Positions 33,480 through 42,248 of a stretch of DNA of 64,000 nt are shown piece by piece; positions within the stretch are counted from its first letter, which is position 1; every line of letters starts with the position of its first letter. This DNA comes from Myxococcales bacterium (lineage in GTDB: Bacteria > Myxococcota_A > Polyangia > Nannocystales > Nannocystaceae). A model generated the notes under the pieces. It saw only the letters and a list, made by a program, of their open reading frames with translations. It made no database searches and was not told where the DNA came from. Made by a program: the position numbers and the translations under genes. The stretch spans positions 558,001 to 622,000 of the forward strand of contig JACKDV010000003.1 in NCBI GenBank assembly GCA_020633315.1. Reading direction: 5' to 3'.

Positions 33480-34450
33480 GGCGTGGCGTGGTGCAAGAAG
33501 CCCTCGAGCTGCCCCCAGGGGCAGGCCGCGGGGTCGCGGACGGTGACGATGCGCTCGGCGGGGAGCTGTGTGCGAAGGTAGGCTCGCTGGCGACGGGCGT
33601 ACTGGCGGGTCTGCACGAGGATCGTCTCGCGCGCCTCGTCGAGCGAGCAGCGCCCCTCGACGACCTCCAGAAGCTGCCGATAGCCCAGGCTCCTCATCGC
33701 CTTGTGGCGCGCATCATAGCCGGCCTCCCGGAGCTTTTCGACCTCGCGCAGCCAGCCCGCCGCGAGCATGCGATCGAGGCGAGACTCGATGCGCGAACGC
33801 AGCACCGCGGGGTCGGGGTCGACCACCACCATCATCAATTGGATGCGCGCCCGCGGCGGATCGACGTGGCGGGCCGCGCTCACCGGGCCGTGCAAGCGCT
33901 CGCACAGCCAGAGGGCGCGGAGCAAGCGCACGTGATTGTTGGGATGGATCGATCGAGCAGTCGAGGGATCCACGGCGGCTAGAGCGCGGGCGATCGCAGC
34001 GGGATCGGCCGCCTCCCGCTCGAGCCAGCGCTCCTCGAATGCGACGCGCTCGGGATCATCGGGGGGAAGGTCGGCCCCCGGTCCGCCCTCGGTCACCGTC
34101 CAGCCGAGCGCGCGCAGGTAGAAGCCGGTGCCGCCCACCACCAGCCCTCGCCCCGCGCTCAGGTGCGGCCACGCATGACGAGCGTAGTCCCCCGCCGAGA
34201 ACGGCTCGTCGGGATCGACCAGATCGACCAGCTCGTGGCGGAGCTCGGCCCGCTGCTCGGGCGTCGGCTTGGCGCTGCCGATGTCGAGCCCGCGGTAGAC
34301 CTTCACCGAGTCGCACACGAGCACGGGCAGCGAGAGGCGTCGCGCGGCGAGCCGTCCCAGCGAGGCCTTGCCCGACGCGGTGGGACCCACGATCGCCACC
34401 ACCCTCGGCATCGCCGGGCTCGCGCTCGCCTCGTGCTGCTCAACCGCCAT
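33476..34450 (-). CDS. miaA: tRNA dimethylallyltransferase
   Basis: A 324-residue MiaA, which adds the dimethylallyl group to A37 of tRNAs reading UNN codons. Visible motifs are the P-loop GPTASGKASL, DSVKVYRGLDIGSAKPT, LVDLVDPDEPFSAGDY, GGTGFYLRAL and the C-terminal QTRQYARRQ. The P-loop has alanine where a threonine or serine normally follows the lysine. Two starts are possible: ATG 34450, overlapping mutL by 11 bp, or ATG 34411 directly before the P-loop. Confidence 0.95.
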   Translation of the reverse strand: MAVEQHEASASPAMPRVVAIVGPTASGKASLGRLAARRLSLPVLVCDSVKVYRGLDIGSAKPTPEQRAELRHELVDLVDPDEPFSAGDYARHAWPHLSAGRGLVVGGTGFYLRALGWTVTEGGPGADLPPDDPERVAFEERWLEREAADPAAIARALAAVDPSTARSIHPNNHVRLLRALWLCERLHGPVSAARHVDPPRARIQLMMVVVDPDPAVLRSRIESRLDRMLAAGWLREVEKLREAGYDARHKAMRSLGYRQLLEVVEGRCSLDEARETILVQTRQYARRQRAYLRTQLPAERIVTVRDPAACPWGQLEGFLHHATP

Positions 34451-36374
34451 CGTCGGGATCGATCCCGGTCAGCGCCCGGGGGGTCCAGCGACGCAGGCCC
34501 GGCACCTCGTCGAGCGCCACGCCGTCGTCGAGCAGCTCGCGGATCCAGCGACGAGCCAGCCGCGGCGCCGGATCGCCGCCGTGGGTCTGGGCCATCGCCC
34601 GCATCGCATCCACGAGCGCGGCGTCGGAGGGCCCCGCCCCGTCCGCGGCCCCGTGCACCCGCAGCCACGGCAGCACCCGCGCCACCAGGTCGCTCACGTC
34701 GGGCTCCTCCACGCAGCCCCGCAGCGAGGCGGGCACCGCCCGCACGATCACCGCGTCGTCGCCGAAGCCCTCGAGGTGCAGGCCCAGCCGCGCCAGCGCA
34801 GCCCCTCCGGCCACGCAGCGCTCCACGTCGGGCGCGGGCAGGCGCACCACCACCGGCTCGAGCAGGCCCTGCGCCGCCACCTCGCCGCCGCCCAGATCCC
34901 GGCGCAGCCGCTGCAGCACCAGGTGCCCGCGCAGCGCTCGGAGGTCCACGGCCAGCAGCTCGCCGTCAGCGGTGAACAGCCCCACCGGGCCGGGCAGGCA
35001 GCCCAGGTACTCCGGCCCGGGGTCGCGCGGCAGCGGCACGGCGGGGGCCGCCGGCTCGGGCGCTCGATCGTCGATCCACGCCTGGTGGAGCTGCTGCGCG
35101 CGCTCGCGGAGCTCTCGGCGGGCATCGGAGTAGCCCTCCCCCGTCGCGCGGGTCCGCAGGCGATAGCCCGGGGCGCTCTCGGCCGCGGCCGGGGGGGCGG
35201 CGTGACGAGCCCAGCGATCGAGCACGTCGCCCAGCGCAGCCCGAGGCGCCTCGCCGGCCGCGGGAGCCACCGAGGGCCCAGGCGGCCCCTCGTCGCGCTC
35301 GCTCGCGGCCCAGCCGGCGAGCACCGCCCGCACCGCGGCGTAGACCCGCTGCGGCGAGCCGAAGCGGATCTCGGCCTTCTGCGGGTGCACGTTGACGTCC
35401 ACCTCGCCGCGCGGCGGCTCGACCACCACGCACGCCACCGGGTGTCGCCCGTCGAGTCCCTCGCCGTAGCTGGCCGTCACCACGCGCGCGAGGTTGGGCT
35501 CGCGCACCACTCGACGACGCACCACGATGTACAGCCCGCCGCGGTTGCGCAGCCCCGCCTCCGCCGGCGCGAGCCAGGCCTCCACCCGCACGCCGTCGTG
35601 CTCGCCTCGCACGTGGTGCAGCGCGGCCCGGGTGCCCCGCGACAGCACCTGCTCCACCCGCTGGGCCGGCGTGCCCGCGGGCAGCTCGAGCAGCCGCCGC
35701 GAGCCGTGCGACAGCGACACGTGCACGCTCGGCTGCACCAGCGCCACCTTGAGCACCACCTGGCTCACGTGCCCCAGCTCGGTCGCCTCGCTGCGCAGGA
35801 ACTTGCGGCGCGCCGGCACGTTGGCGAACAGGCCGTGCAGCTCCACCCGGGTGCCCACCGGCATGCCCACGGGCGAGCGCTCGGGCGGCAGTCCCGGGTG
35901 GCAGCGGAGCTCCACTCCGCGATCGGCTCCGCGCCGGCGGCTGCGGATCCGCAGGTGGGCCACCGCGGCCATGCTCGCCAGCGCCTCGCCGCGAAAGCCC
36001 AGCGTGCCGATCTCCACCAGGTCCTCGGGCGCGTGCAGCTTGCTGGTGGCGTGGCGGGTCACCGCCAGCTCGAGGTCGTCGGGGTGGATCCCGTGGCCGT
36101 CGTCCACCACCACGATCGATCCCACGCCCGCGTCCTGCAGCTCGATCGACACGCGCCGCGCCCCCGCATCGATCGCGTTCTCCAGCAGCTCCTTGACCAC
36201 CGAGGCCGGGCGCTCGACCACCTCGCCGGCCGCGATCTGATCGGCCAGCGCCTCGCCCAGCCGCTCGATCCGCGCGGGCGCATCCTCGGCTCGGGAGGCC
36301 ACCGCCTCCTCGGCCTCCGAGGCCTCGTCGCGCCGATCGTGCCGCTCGCCGGGGAGCGGCTCAGTTGTCGCCAT
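34440..36374 (-). CDS. mutL: DNA mismatch repair protein MutL
   Basis: A 644-residue GHKL ATPase linking MutS recognition to downstream repair. A ~32-residue acidic N-terminal extension precedes the canonical IERLGEALADQIAAGEVVERPASV. ATP-site motifs ELLENAIDAG, DDGHGI and TLGFRGEAL are intact. The C-terminal dimerisation domain (~450-644) is present. I see no DQHAxxER-type endonuclease motif, as in methyl-directed MutL proteins. It overlaps the diguanylate cyclase gene by 14 bp and miaA by 11 bp. mutS is not nearby. Confidence 0.96.
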   Translation of the reverse strand: MATTEPLPGERHDRRDEASEAEEAVASRAEDAPARIERLGEALADQIAAGEVVERPASVVKELLENAIDAGARRVSIELQDAGVGSIVVVDDGHGIHPDDLELAVTRHATSKLHAPEDLVEIGTLGFRGEALASMAAVAHLRIRSRRRGADRGVELRCHPGLPPERSPVGMPVGTRVELHGLFANVPARRKFLRSEATELGHVSQVVLKVALVQPSVHVSLSHGSRRLLELPAGTPAQRVEQVLSRGTRAALHHVRGEHDGVRVEAWLAPAEAGLRNRGGLYIVVRRRVVREPNLARVVTASYGEGLDGRHPVACVVVEPPRGEVDVNVHPQKAEIRFGSPQRVYAAVRAVLAGWAASERDEGPPGPSVAPAAGEAPRAALGDVLDRWARHAAPPAAAESAPGYRLRTRATGEGYSDARRELRERAQQLHQAWIDDRAPEPAAPAVPLPRDPGPEYLGCLPGPVGLFTADGELLAVDLRALRGHLVLQRLRRDLGGGEVAAQGLLEPVVVRLPAPDVERCVAGGAALARLGLHLEGFGDDAVIVRAVPASLRGCVEEPDVSDLVARVLPWLRVHGAADGAGPSDAALVDAMRAMAQTHGGDPAPRLARRWIRELLDDGVALDEVPGLRRWTPRALTGIDPDDGG

Positions 36375-37257
36375 CGAGGAAGACCACGCGGTTGCGACCC
36401 TGCTGCTTGGCTCGGTAGAGCCGAGCGTCCGCGATCTGGATGAGGTCGTCCGCGTTGGCGATGTGCGGCTCGAGCTCGGCCACGCCCACCGAGATGGTCA
36501 GCGGGATCTGGCGGCCCTCGAACACGAAGTTGTGGTCCTCGACCATCTTGCGCACGACCTCGGCGAACTGGGCCGCGCCGTGCAGCTCGATCTCGGGGAG
36601 GATCACCGCGAACTCCTCACCGCCATAGCGCGCCACCACGTCGACCTTGCGGGCCCGATCGCGGACCATCTCGGCCACCTGGCGCAGCACGTGATCGCCC
36701 GCTCGGTGGCCGTAGGTGTCGTTGCAGCGCTTGAAGTGATCGAGGTCGAACATCATCAGCGCCAGCGGCCGGTCGTAGCGGCGCGCCCGAGACAGCTCGC
36801 GCTCGAGGGTCTCGGTGAAGTAGCGCTTGTTGAAGATCTGGGTGAGGCCATCCACGGTCGACAGCCGATAGATCTCCTCGTGGTAGGAGCTCTCGATGTT
36901 GTCGCCGGTGAGGAACTTGAAGATGGACCGACCCACTTTGATGAGGTCGCCGTCCTTGAGGTACGCCTCGTGGATCTTGTGATCGTTGACGTAGGTCCCG
37001 TTGGTGGACTCGTTGTCGCGGATCTTCACCCCGCTGTCGTCGGCCGAGATCGTCGCGTGCGTCCGCGACACGGAGTCCTGGCTTACGCAAATATCGTTCA
37101 CCGTGGCGCGACCGATCGTCATCTCGCGCCCCTCGATGTTGTACTTGCGCCCCAGCTCCGCCCCGTAGATGACGACGATGCAGGCGTCCTTCTTCCGGCG
37201 GGTGATGCCGGTGTCCTCCACCTTGTGGATGACGGTGACGATTGTTTCGTCGCGCAT
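36361..37257 (-). CDS. FHA-GGDEF diguanylate cyclase
   Basis: A 298-residue cytoplasmic protein. The N-terminal FHA domain (~35-105) has the phosphothreonine-binding GR...SR.H...N.NGTYVN series. The GGDEF domain (~130-298) has an intact active site GGEEF at 212-216 and an inhibitory site RKVD at 203-206, five residues upstream, implying product inhibition by cyclic di-GMP. The FHA domain suggests control by a Ser/Thr kinase such as the one at 44222-46162, which is inference. ATG 37257 is preferred; the longer open frame upstream is intergenic in character. First gene of the mutL-miaA-accA operon. Confidence 0.93.
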   Translation of the reverse strand: MRDETIVTVIHKVEDTGITRRKKDACIVVIYGAELGRKYNIEGREMTIGRATVNDICVSQDSVSRTHATISADDSGVKIRDNESTNGTYVNDHKIHEAYLKDGDLIKVGRSIFKFLTGDNIESSYHEEIYRLSTVDGLTQIFNKRYFTETLERELSRARRYDRPLALMMFDLDHFKRCNDTYGHRAGDHVLRQVAEMVRDRARKVDVVARYGGEEFAVILPEIELHGAAQFAEVVRKMVEDHNFVFEGRQIPLTISVGVAELEPHIANADDLIQIADARLYRAKQQGRNRVVFLDGDN

Positions 37258-37497
37258 GCCTCTTACGCTGGCTCGCCTGTTGGTGGCCCAGGTTAGCAGA
37301 GGGTACGTCGGAAGCGGAACCGCTGGATCGAGGCGGTCGACCACGAGGAAACTCCGTACGGACGACCAGGATCCAAGGGTGGCGGGCCGACCTACACTGT
37401 GGGTCCTCGCCAGGCCCGCGCCGTGGGTGGGCCTCACGGCGACGAGCCGTGGAATTGACCGGCGGTCGGCGGGGCCAACGGGTGGCTCGCCGGGTTT

Positions 37498-37526
37498 TTG
37501 CCCCGATCTCGGGGGCTTGCTATAGG
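37498..37526 (+). promoter_or_regulatory. Sigma-70-type promoter for the penicillin-binding protein gene
   Basis: TTGCCC (37498-37503), 17-bp spacer, TATAGG (37521-37526). The -10 box ends 8 bases before the GTG start and no ribosome site is present, pointing to a leaderless or nearly leaderless mRNA. The spacer holds a 5-bp hairpin CCCCG-ATCT-CGGGG. The rest of the 277-bp divergent gap to the diguanylate cyclase gene shows no clear promoter for the minus strand. Confidence 0.55.
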
Positions 37527-37534
37527 ACGATCTC

Positions 37535-39106
37535 GTGTCCGACGGTCGTGCCACAAGAGGGCGTCTGGGCGGTCTTGGCGCGCTGTTCTTCTTGGGAACG
37601 CTCGGGGCGATCGCCTTCTACGTGCAGCAGCAAGAAGTTCCGCACGAACGGGACGAGGTACGCAAGACGGCCACCATGCTGCCCGAGGTGGTCGAGGAGC
37701 CCGCGGCCCCCACCCTGCCCTGGCAAGATCGCCTGGATCTCTCCTCCGCCACGTTGGTGCCCTTCGGGCCCACGCCGGCCCCCGGCGCCGCGGCCCCGGT
37801 GGAGGGCGAGGGAGAGGAAGGATCGGGAGCGGTCGGCTCGGCCGTGGATCCGGCGCAGGCCCGCCTGGTGCAGGACATCGCCGACGGCCATCGCATCCTG
37901 CTCACCCTCGATCCGGTGCTGCAGGACTCGATGCTCACGATCTTCCGCAACCGCGAGGTGCCCTACGCGGCCGCGGTGGTGCTCGACCTGCGCGACAACT
38001 CGGTGCTGGCGCTCGCCGGCCACTCGAGCATGGATCCCGCGGTCGATCCGCTCGAGGTGGTCACGGCCGCGTGGGCCCCCGCCGCCTCCACCTTCAAGAT
38101 CGTCACCACGGCCGCGCTGCTCGACTCGCAGACCGCCACCCCCAGCACCCGCGTCTGCTTCCACGGCGGCCTGCACGGGATCGAGGACGAGGACCTGCGC
38201 GACAGCCCCGGGCTCGACACCCAGTGCGAGACGCTCTCCGACGCGGTCGCCCACAGCTACAACCTGGTGATCGCCAAGCTGGCGCTCAAGAACCTGCCGC
38301 AGGACACCCTGCTGAGCACCGCCAAGGCGCTGCGCTTCGAGAGCGAGATTCCCTTCGAGATCCCCGTGGAGCGCAGCCCCGCCCACATCCCCGCGGATCC
38401 CATCGAGCGGGCCAAGGTGGCGGCCGGCTTCTGGAACGTGGACCTCAGCCCCATGCACGGGGCGGTGCTCGCCAGCATCTTCGCGCGCGGCGGCGTGTAC
38501 CAGCCGCCCCACGTGATCGCCCAGGTGATCGGCCCCGACGGCAGCGACCTCAGCCCCGCCCTGCCCAAGCCCGAGCGGGTGCTCGCGCGCGACGTGGCCG
38601 CGGCGGTGGGCGAGATGATGCTCGGCACCACCACCGAGGGCACCGCCCGCAAGAGCTTCCGCGACGCGCAGGGCAACGACTACATCCCCGGCGTGCCGGT
38701 GGCGGCCAAGACCGGCAGCCTCACCGGCAAGCGGGCCCCGGCCCTCAACTACAACTGGTTCATCGGCTACGCCCCCGCGGACAACCCCGAGATCGCGTTC
38801 GCGGTGCTGCTGGCCAACGAGCCCAAGTGGCGGATCAAGGCGCACTACGCCGGGCGTCGCCTGGTGCAGATCTATCTCGAGCGCCGCACCGAGATCGCAC
38901 GGCAGCGAGACGCGCGGCTCGAGACGGGAGCGCTGGTGCTCCCCGAGCGTGATCCCAGCGGCGCGCTGCTGACCTCGTCGACCACCCCACAGGGCAAGCC
39001 CGGCGAGCCCGCCCCGAGCGAGGCGCCGACCCCCACGCCCCCCGCCGACCCCACGCCCCTGCCCCCGGTGCCTGGCGCCCTGCCGCCGCCGCCCTCGGGC
39101 TCCTGA
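37535..39106 (+). CDS. Penicillin-binding transpeptidase
   Basis: A 523-residue membrane-anchored D,D-transpeptidase. One N-terminal helix (GGLGALFFLGTLGAIAFYV) is followed by a ~100-residue Pro/Glu linker and the penicillin-binding domain with all three motifs: STFK (185-188, nucleophile S185), SYN (241-243) and KTG (392-394). There is no transglycosylase domain and little room for a class B pedestal. The Pro-rich tail is ~60 residues. It should crosslink peptidoglycan in the periplasm. GTG 37535 lies just behind a promoter. Confidence 0.9.
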   Translation: MSDGRATRGRLGGLGALFFLGTLGAIAFYVQQQEVPHERDEVRKTATMLPEVVEEPAAPTLPWQDRLDLSSATLVPFGPTPAPGAAAPVEGEGEEGSGAVGSAVDPAQARLVQDIADGHRILLTLDPVLQDSMLTIFRNREVPYAAAVVLDLRDNSVLALAGHSSMDPAVDPLEVVTAAWAPAASTFKIVTTAALLDSQTATPSTRVCFHGGLHGIEDEDLRDSPGLDTQCETLSDAVAHSYNLVIAKLALKNLPQDTLLSTAKALRFESEIPFEIPVERSPAHIPADPIERAKVAAGFWNVDLSPMHGAVLASIFARGGVYQPPHVIAQVIGPDGSDLSPALPKPERVLARDVAAAVGEMMLGTTTEGTARKSFRDAQGNDYIPGVPVAAKTGSLTGKRAPALNYNWFIGYAPADNPEIAFAVLLANEPKWRIKAHYAGRRLVQIYLERRTEIARQRDARLETGALVLPERDPSGALLTSSTTPQGKPGEPAPSEAPTPTPPADPTPLPPVPGALPPPPSGS

Positions 39107-39180
39107 TCCCCCGGGCCCTGGGGAGGATCGCGGGCGCTGGATCACGGCACGGAGCGGGTCGAGTTGATACCGTGGGATCG

Positions 39181-40419
39181 ATGCGGTCCCTGCCCTCCCG
39201 GCCCCGCCTCGCGCTGACGCTCGCGCTGCGCAGGGCCGCCGTCGCGCGACCGCTGGGGTCGGCGATCGCGATGATGATCGCGAGCGCCTCGCCAGCAGCC
39301 GTGGCAGCGCCGAGCGATGCCGACGAGGCCAAGGCCGCGATCGCCCGCGCCCGCGAGGCCACCCGCGCCGGCGACTACCAGGCGGCGCTCGAGCACTTCG
39401 AGCACGCGCTGCGCCTGCAGCCGGCGGCCAAGCTGTACTTCAACATCGCCGTGTGTCACCACCGCCTGCTCGCCACCGAGACTCCCGGCTCGCCGCCCTA
39501 CGAGCGTCACCGGGCGGCCGCGGTCGAGTCGTACAACCGCTACTTGCAGGCGGCCCCCGACGCCAAGGATGCCGACGCGGTGGCCGAGGTGGTGCGAGCC
39601 CTGGGCGGCACGCCGCTGAGCGCCGACGATCCCGAGCCGTGGTCGATCGAGCTCATCGAGCCCGACGAGCTCCCCGATGCGCCGGGCTTCGACGACGAGT
39701 GGAGCGAGGACGACGGCCCGCCACCCTCCGACTCCCAGACCGACTCCCGACCGCAGCCCGACGGGAGCCCGCCGCCGACCAAGCCCACGCCCCCCACGCG
39801 CCCGCACGGGCCGGTGGGGCGCATCGGGGCCTACTTCCCGGTGCTCCTCGGCAGCCCCGCGCAGCTCGCCGAGGGCGACGAGCCGGACCTGCTGCCGATG
39901 ATCGGCCTGGGCCTGCGCGGCAACGCGTTCCTCGGTCCCAAGCGAGCGCTCGCGCTCGGCGGAGAGCTCTCGCTCACCAGCCAGCCCATCGACGGCGAGT
40001 CCCGTCATCGCCTGACCGGGGCCATCCTCGCGATCCTGGTGGAGTCGCGGCACCCGGTGGGCCGACGAGGTCGCATCGAGCTGGGCGGCGGGGGATCGCT
40101 GGGCCTGGTCTCGCAGGGCCTGGTGTACACGGGCGATGCACCGCTGCGCTGCAGCCCCGGTCGCGAGGCGAGCCGGCGCGGAGGGCTGGTGGGCAACGCT
40201 CGCCTCACCGTGATGGCGCTGCTCGGCGAGCGCCGCAACCATGAGCTCTCGCTGCGGGTGGGCCCCGGCCTCGCCCTGCTGGCCAAGGGCTCCAAGCCCG
40301 AGATGGACGCCGACGGCAACAGCTGCGCCGACGAGCCCACCGCGTTCGAGACCTTCGGCCTGCGAGACGGCCCTGCGCTGGTCGTCTCGATCGATCTCGG
40401 CTACGCTCCGCGATTCTGA
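39181..40419 (+). CDS. Exported TPR protein with C-terminal outer-membrane beta-barrel-like domain
   Basis: A 412-residue protein. An Arg-rich N terminus with a hydrophobic stretch ends at ASPAAVAAP, a likely signal cleavage. Two TPR-like units follow (GDYQAALEHFEHALRLQPAA). After an acidic/Pro linker (~160-215), the last ~200 residues are alternating beta strands ending in YAPRF; a terminal Phe is typical of outer-membrane beta-barrels. A GTG at 39172 is an alternative start. Function is unknown; a peptidoglycan- or partner-binding porin-like role is possible. Confidence 0.72.
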   Translation: MRSLPSRPRLALTLALRRAAVARPLGSAIAMMIASASPAAVAAPSDADEAKAAIARAREATRAGDYQAALEHFEHALRLQPAAKLYFNIAVCHHRLLATETPGSPPYERHRAAAVESYNRYLQAAPDAKDADAVAEVVRALGGTPLSADDPEPWSIELIEPDELPDAPGFDDEWSEDDGPPPSDSQTDSRPQPDGSPPPTKPTPPTRPHGPVGRIGAYFPVLLGSPAQLAEGDEPDLLPMIGLGLRGNAFLGPKRALALGGELSLTSQPIDGESRHRLTGAILAILVESRHPVGRRGRIELGGGGSLGLVSQGLVYTGDAPLRCSPGREASRRGGLVGNARLTVMALLGERRNHELSLRVGPGLALLAKGSKPEMDADGNSCADEPTAFETFGLRDGPALVVSIDLGYAPRF

Positions 40420-40422
40420 CCC

Positions 40423-40448
40423 TCGGCCCGACTCCCGCCGCGGGCCGA
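40423..40448 (+). terminator. Short hairpin between the beta-barrel gene and the AMP-ligase-like gene
   Basis: An 8-bp perfect stem TCGGCCCG/CGGGCCGA (40423-40430 with 40441-40448), 10-base loop, starting 4 bp after the stop codon. No T tract. Confidence 0.4.
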
Positions 40449-40457
40449 AGCGAGACG

Positions 40458-41876
40458 ATGAGCACTGCGTCGCACGGGCACATGTACGCGCGCCTGGCCG
40501 CCGCCGTGGCCGGCAAGGGCAGCGCACGCTCGGTGTACGGGCCCGAGAACACCCTCAGCCGTCGCGGCCTGCTCATCCGCGCCGACCGTCGCGCCCGCGA
40601 GCTGACCGGGCTGAAGGTGGGCCCGGGCAGCCTCGTCGCGCTGTCGCTGGGCAACGTGGCCGAGCTGGTGGTGATGCTGCTGGCGTGCAGCAAGCTGCGG
40701 GCGATCGCGGTCCCCATCGACCCCGCCCACGGCGAGCGCATCATCCGGGAGACCGCCGAGCGCCTGCCGCTGCACGCGGTGATCCGCCGCCCGCGTGGCC
40801 AGGAGGCCGAGGCCCCCGACTACGGCGAGGCCTACGGCTTCCGCTCGCGACGGCGGCTGTCGGGCTCGCTGCTCGCCATCGACGTGCTCGATCCGCCGGC
40901 CGAGCTGCTGCGCGCGGTCTCGCTGCCGGCCGGGGCGGAGCTGGTGCTTCCGGTGCGCGGCATCGGGGGCGTCGTGCGGGACGTGGTGCGCACCCGAGCC
41001 CAGCTCCAGGCGGTGGGCGAGGCCGCGGCCTCGGCCATGGAGCTGCACGCCGGCGTGCGCCTGCTGTGCGCCCAGCCGCTCATCGTGCCGCGCTTCTTCG
41101 ATCCCGTGATCCTCGGCTGGCTCGCCTCCGAGGCCCAGCTGGTGATGGCCGAGGGCTCGGCCGTCGACGCGGTGCTGCCCGTGGCGCCGCTGCACGAGGA
41201 GCTGGTGGTGATCGACTCGGTGCGGCAGTTCCTCGAGCTGTCGCGCGCGCTCAAGGCCCGGGGCACCACGCTGCCGCTCACCCCCGTGGTGCCGCAGGCC
41301 ACCGTGCCCGTGGGCGTGGGCCGGGCCCTGGGGCCCACCCTCACCCGACCCGCGCGGCAGCTCCTGCTGCTCGAGGAGATCGGCGTGCTCGCCCACCGCG
41401 TGCTGCAAGGCGGCGCGGCCTTCGAGCCCGCGGCCGGAGTGAAGCTGCTGGCGGGCGCCCCCATGCAGACCGGCGGCCACGAGGTGCTGGTCGACACGGC
41501 CCAGGTCTCCGCCTGCCTGCCCCCCGTGCCGCCCACCGAGCCAGGGGCCGTGGCCGAGGCGCCGTGGCACCACACCGGCTACGCGGGTCGCTTCGACAAG
41601 GACGGTCGCCTGCTCGAGGTGCTCGGCCGCGACGACGGGCTGGTCGCCCTCGAGGGGCGCCGCGCCTGCCTCGACAACATCGAGGAGGTGCTGCTCGAGC
41701 ACCGCCGCCTCACCTGGGTGCGCGCCCACCTCGAGTCCGACGCCGACGGCGATCCCTCGCTGTGGGTGGAGTACCGCGCCACCGGCCAGACCGAGGTGGA
41801 GGATCTCGAGGAGCACGCCATCGCCCAGCTCCCGCCCACGATGGTGCCGCGCCGCTTCGTGCGGCTGCCCGACTAG
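40458..41876 (+). CDS. Degenerate AMP-dependent ligase (ANL superfamily)-like protein
   Basis: A 472-residue protein with the layout of acyl/aryl-CoA ligases: an N-terminal segment LIRADRRARELTGLKVGPGSLVA with VALSLGNVAELVVMLLACSKL, and near residue 375 WHHTGYAGRFDKDGRLLEVLGRDDGLV, matching the W-TGD-x-DGxxxxxGRxDD hinge. Key residues are missing: the Ser/Thr/Gly-rich ATP loop (TSGTTGxPKG) is not found, and the TGD aspartate is tyrosine (TGY). The C-terminal catalytic lysine is not evident. It is probably a non-catalytic pseudoenzyme or has a changed reaction. Confidence 0.62.
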   Translation: MSTASHGHMYARLAAAVAGKGSARSVYGPENTLSRRGLLIRADRRARELTGLKVGPGSLVALSLGNVAELVVMLLACSKLRAIAVPIDPAHGERIIRETAERLPLHAVIRRPRGQEAEAPDYGEAYGFRSRRRLSGSLLAIDVLDPPAELLRAVSLPAGAELVLPVRGIGGVVRDVVRTRAQLQAVGEAAASAMELHAGVRLLCAQPLIVPRFFDPVILGWLASEAQLVMAEGSAVDAVLPVAPLHEELVVIDSVRQFLELSRALKARGTTLPLTPVVPQATVPVGVGRALGPTLTRPARQLLLLEEIGVLAHRVLQGGAAFEPAAGVKLLAGAPMQTGGHEVLVDTAQVSACLPPVPPTEPGAVAEAPWHHTGYAGRFDKDGRLLEVLGRDDGLVALEGRRACLDNIEEVLLEHRRLTWVRAHLESDADGDPSLWVEYRATGQTEVEDLEEHAIAQLPPTMVPRRFVRLPD

Positions 41877-41900
41877 GCTCGGGCTAGGCTCGGGCTAGGC
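41873..41900. repeat. 11-bp tandem repeat supplying both converging stop codons
   Basis: CTAGGCTCGGG occurs at 41873-41883 and 41884-41894, then CTAGGC at 41895-41900. The first copy holds the TAG stop of the plus-strand ligase-like gene (41874-41876), and the third partial copy holds the TAG stop of the minus-strand PEGA gene (read from 41897 to 41895). Confidence 0.85.
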
Positions 41901-42248
41901 CGGATCCTCGAGCAGCTCCGCCTCGAGCACCGTCTCGGCCGGCGCCGCGGCCTCGACCCGGATGGTGCGCTGCACCGGGAAGCGCCCCGGCTTGCGCACC
42001 TCCACGCGGTGCACCCCGGGCGCGAGCATCACCGGGCCCACCGGCTCCTGGCCCAGCGCGCCCACCTGCCCCACGTAGTGGCCGTCGACGAACACGTCGG
42101 CGTCGCGATCGGCCTCGGGCACCTCGATGCGCAGCGAGGTCCCGACGCTGGCGCTCTTGCAGCCGAGCAGCGAGACCAGCAGGGCGAGGGTGCCCACGCG
42201 GCGCAGGCGAGCGGTGAGCGGGCTACTCGAAGGCGATGGTGAGCACAT
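41895..42248 (-). CDS. Small PEGA-domain lipoprotein
   Basis: A 117-residue lipoprotein. The signal peptide ends VSLLGC, with the lipidated Cys around residue 30. The mature part is a single PEGA-type beta domain (DADVFVDGHYVGQVG, VMLAPGVHRVEVRKPGRF). Such domains are thought to mediate surface or partner binding. It overlaps the end of the upstream gene by 26 bp, so the pair is co-transcribed. Confidence 0.8.
   Translation of the reverse strand: MCSPSPSSSPLTARLRRVGTLALLVSLLGCKSASVGTSLRIEVPEADRDADVFVDGHYVGQVGALGQEPVGPVMLAPGVHRVEVRKPGRFPVQRTIRVEAAAPAETVLEAELLEDPA

Noticed and set aside
29892..33581. A 1,229-codon plus-strand frame over the rhomboid-like and accA genes
   Set aside because: It consists of Gln/His/Arg-rich low-complexity sequence opposite accA, whose identity is certain.
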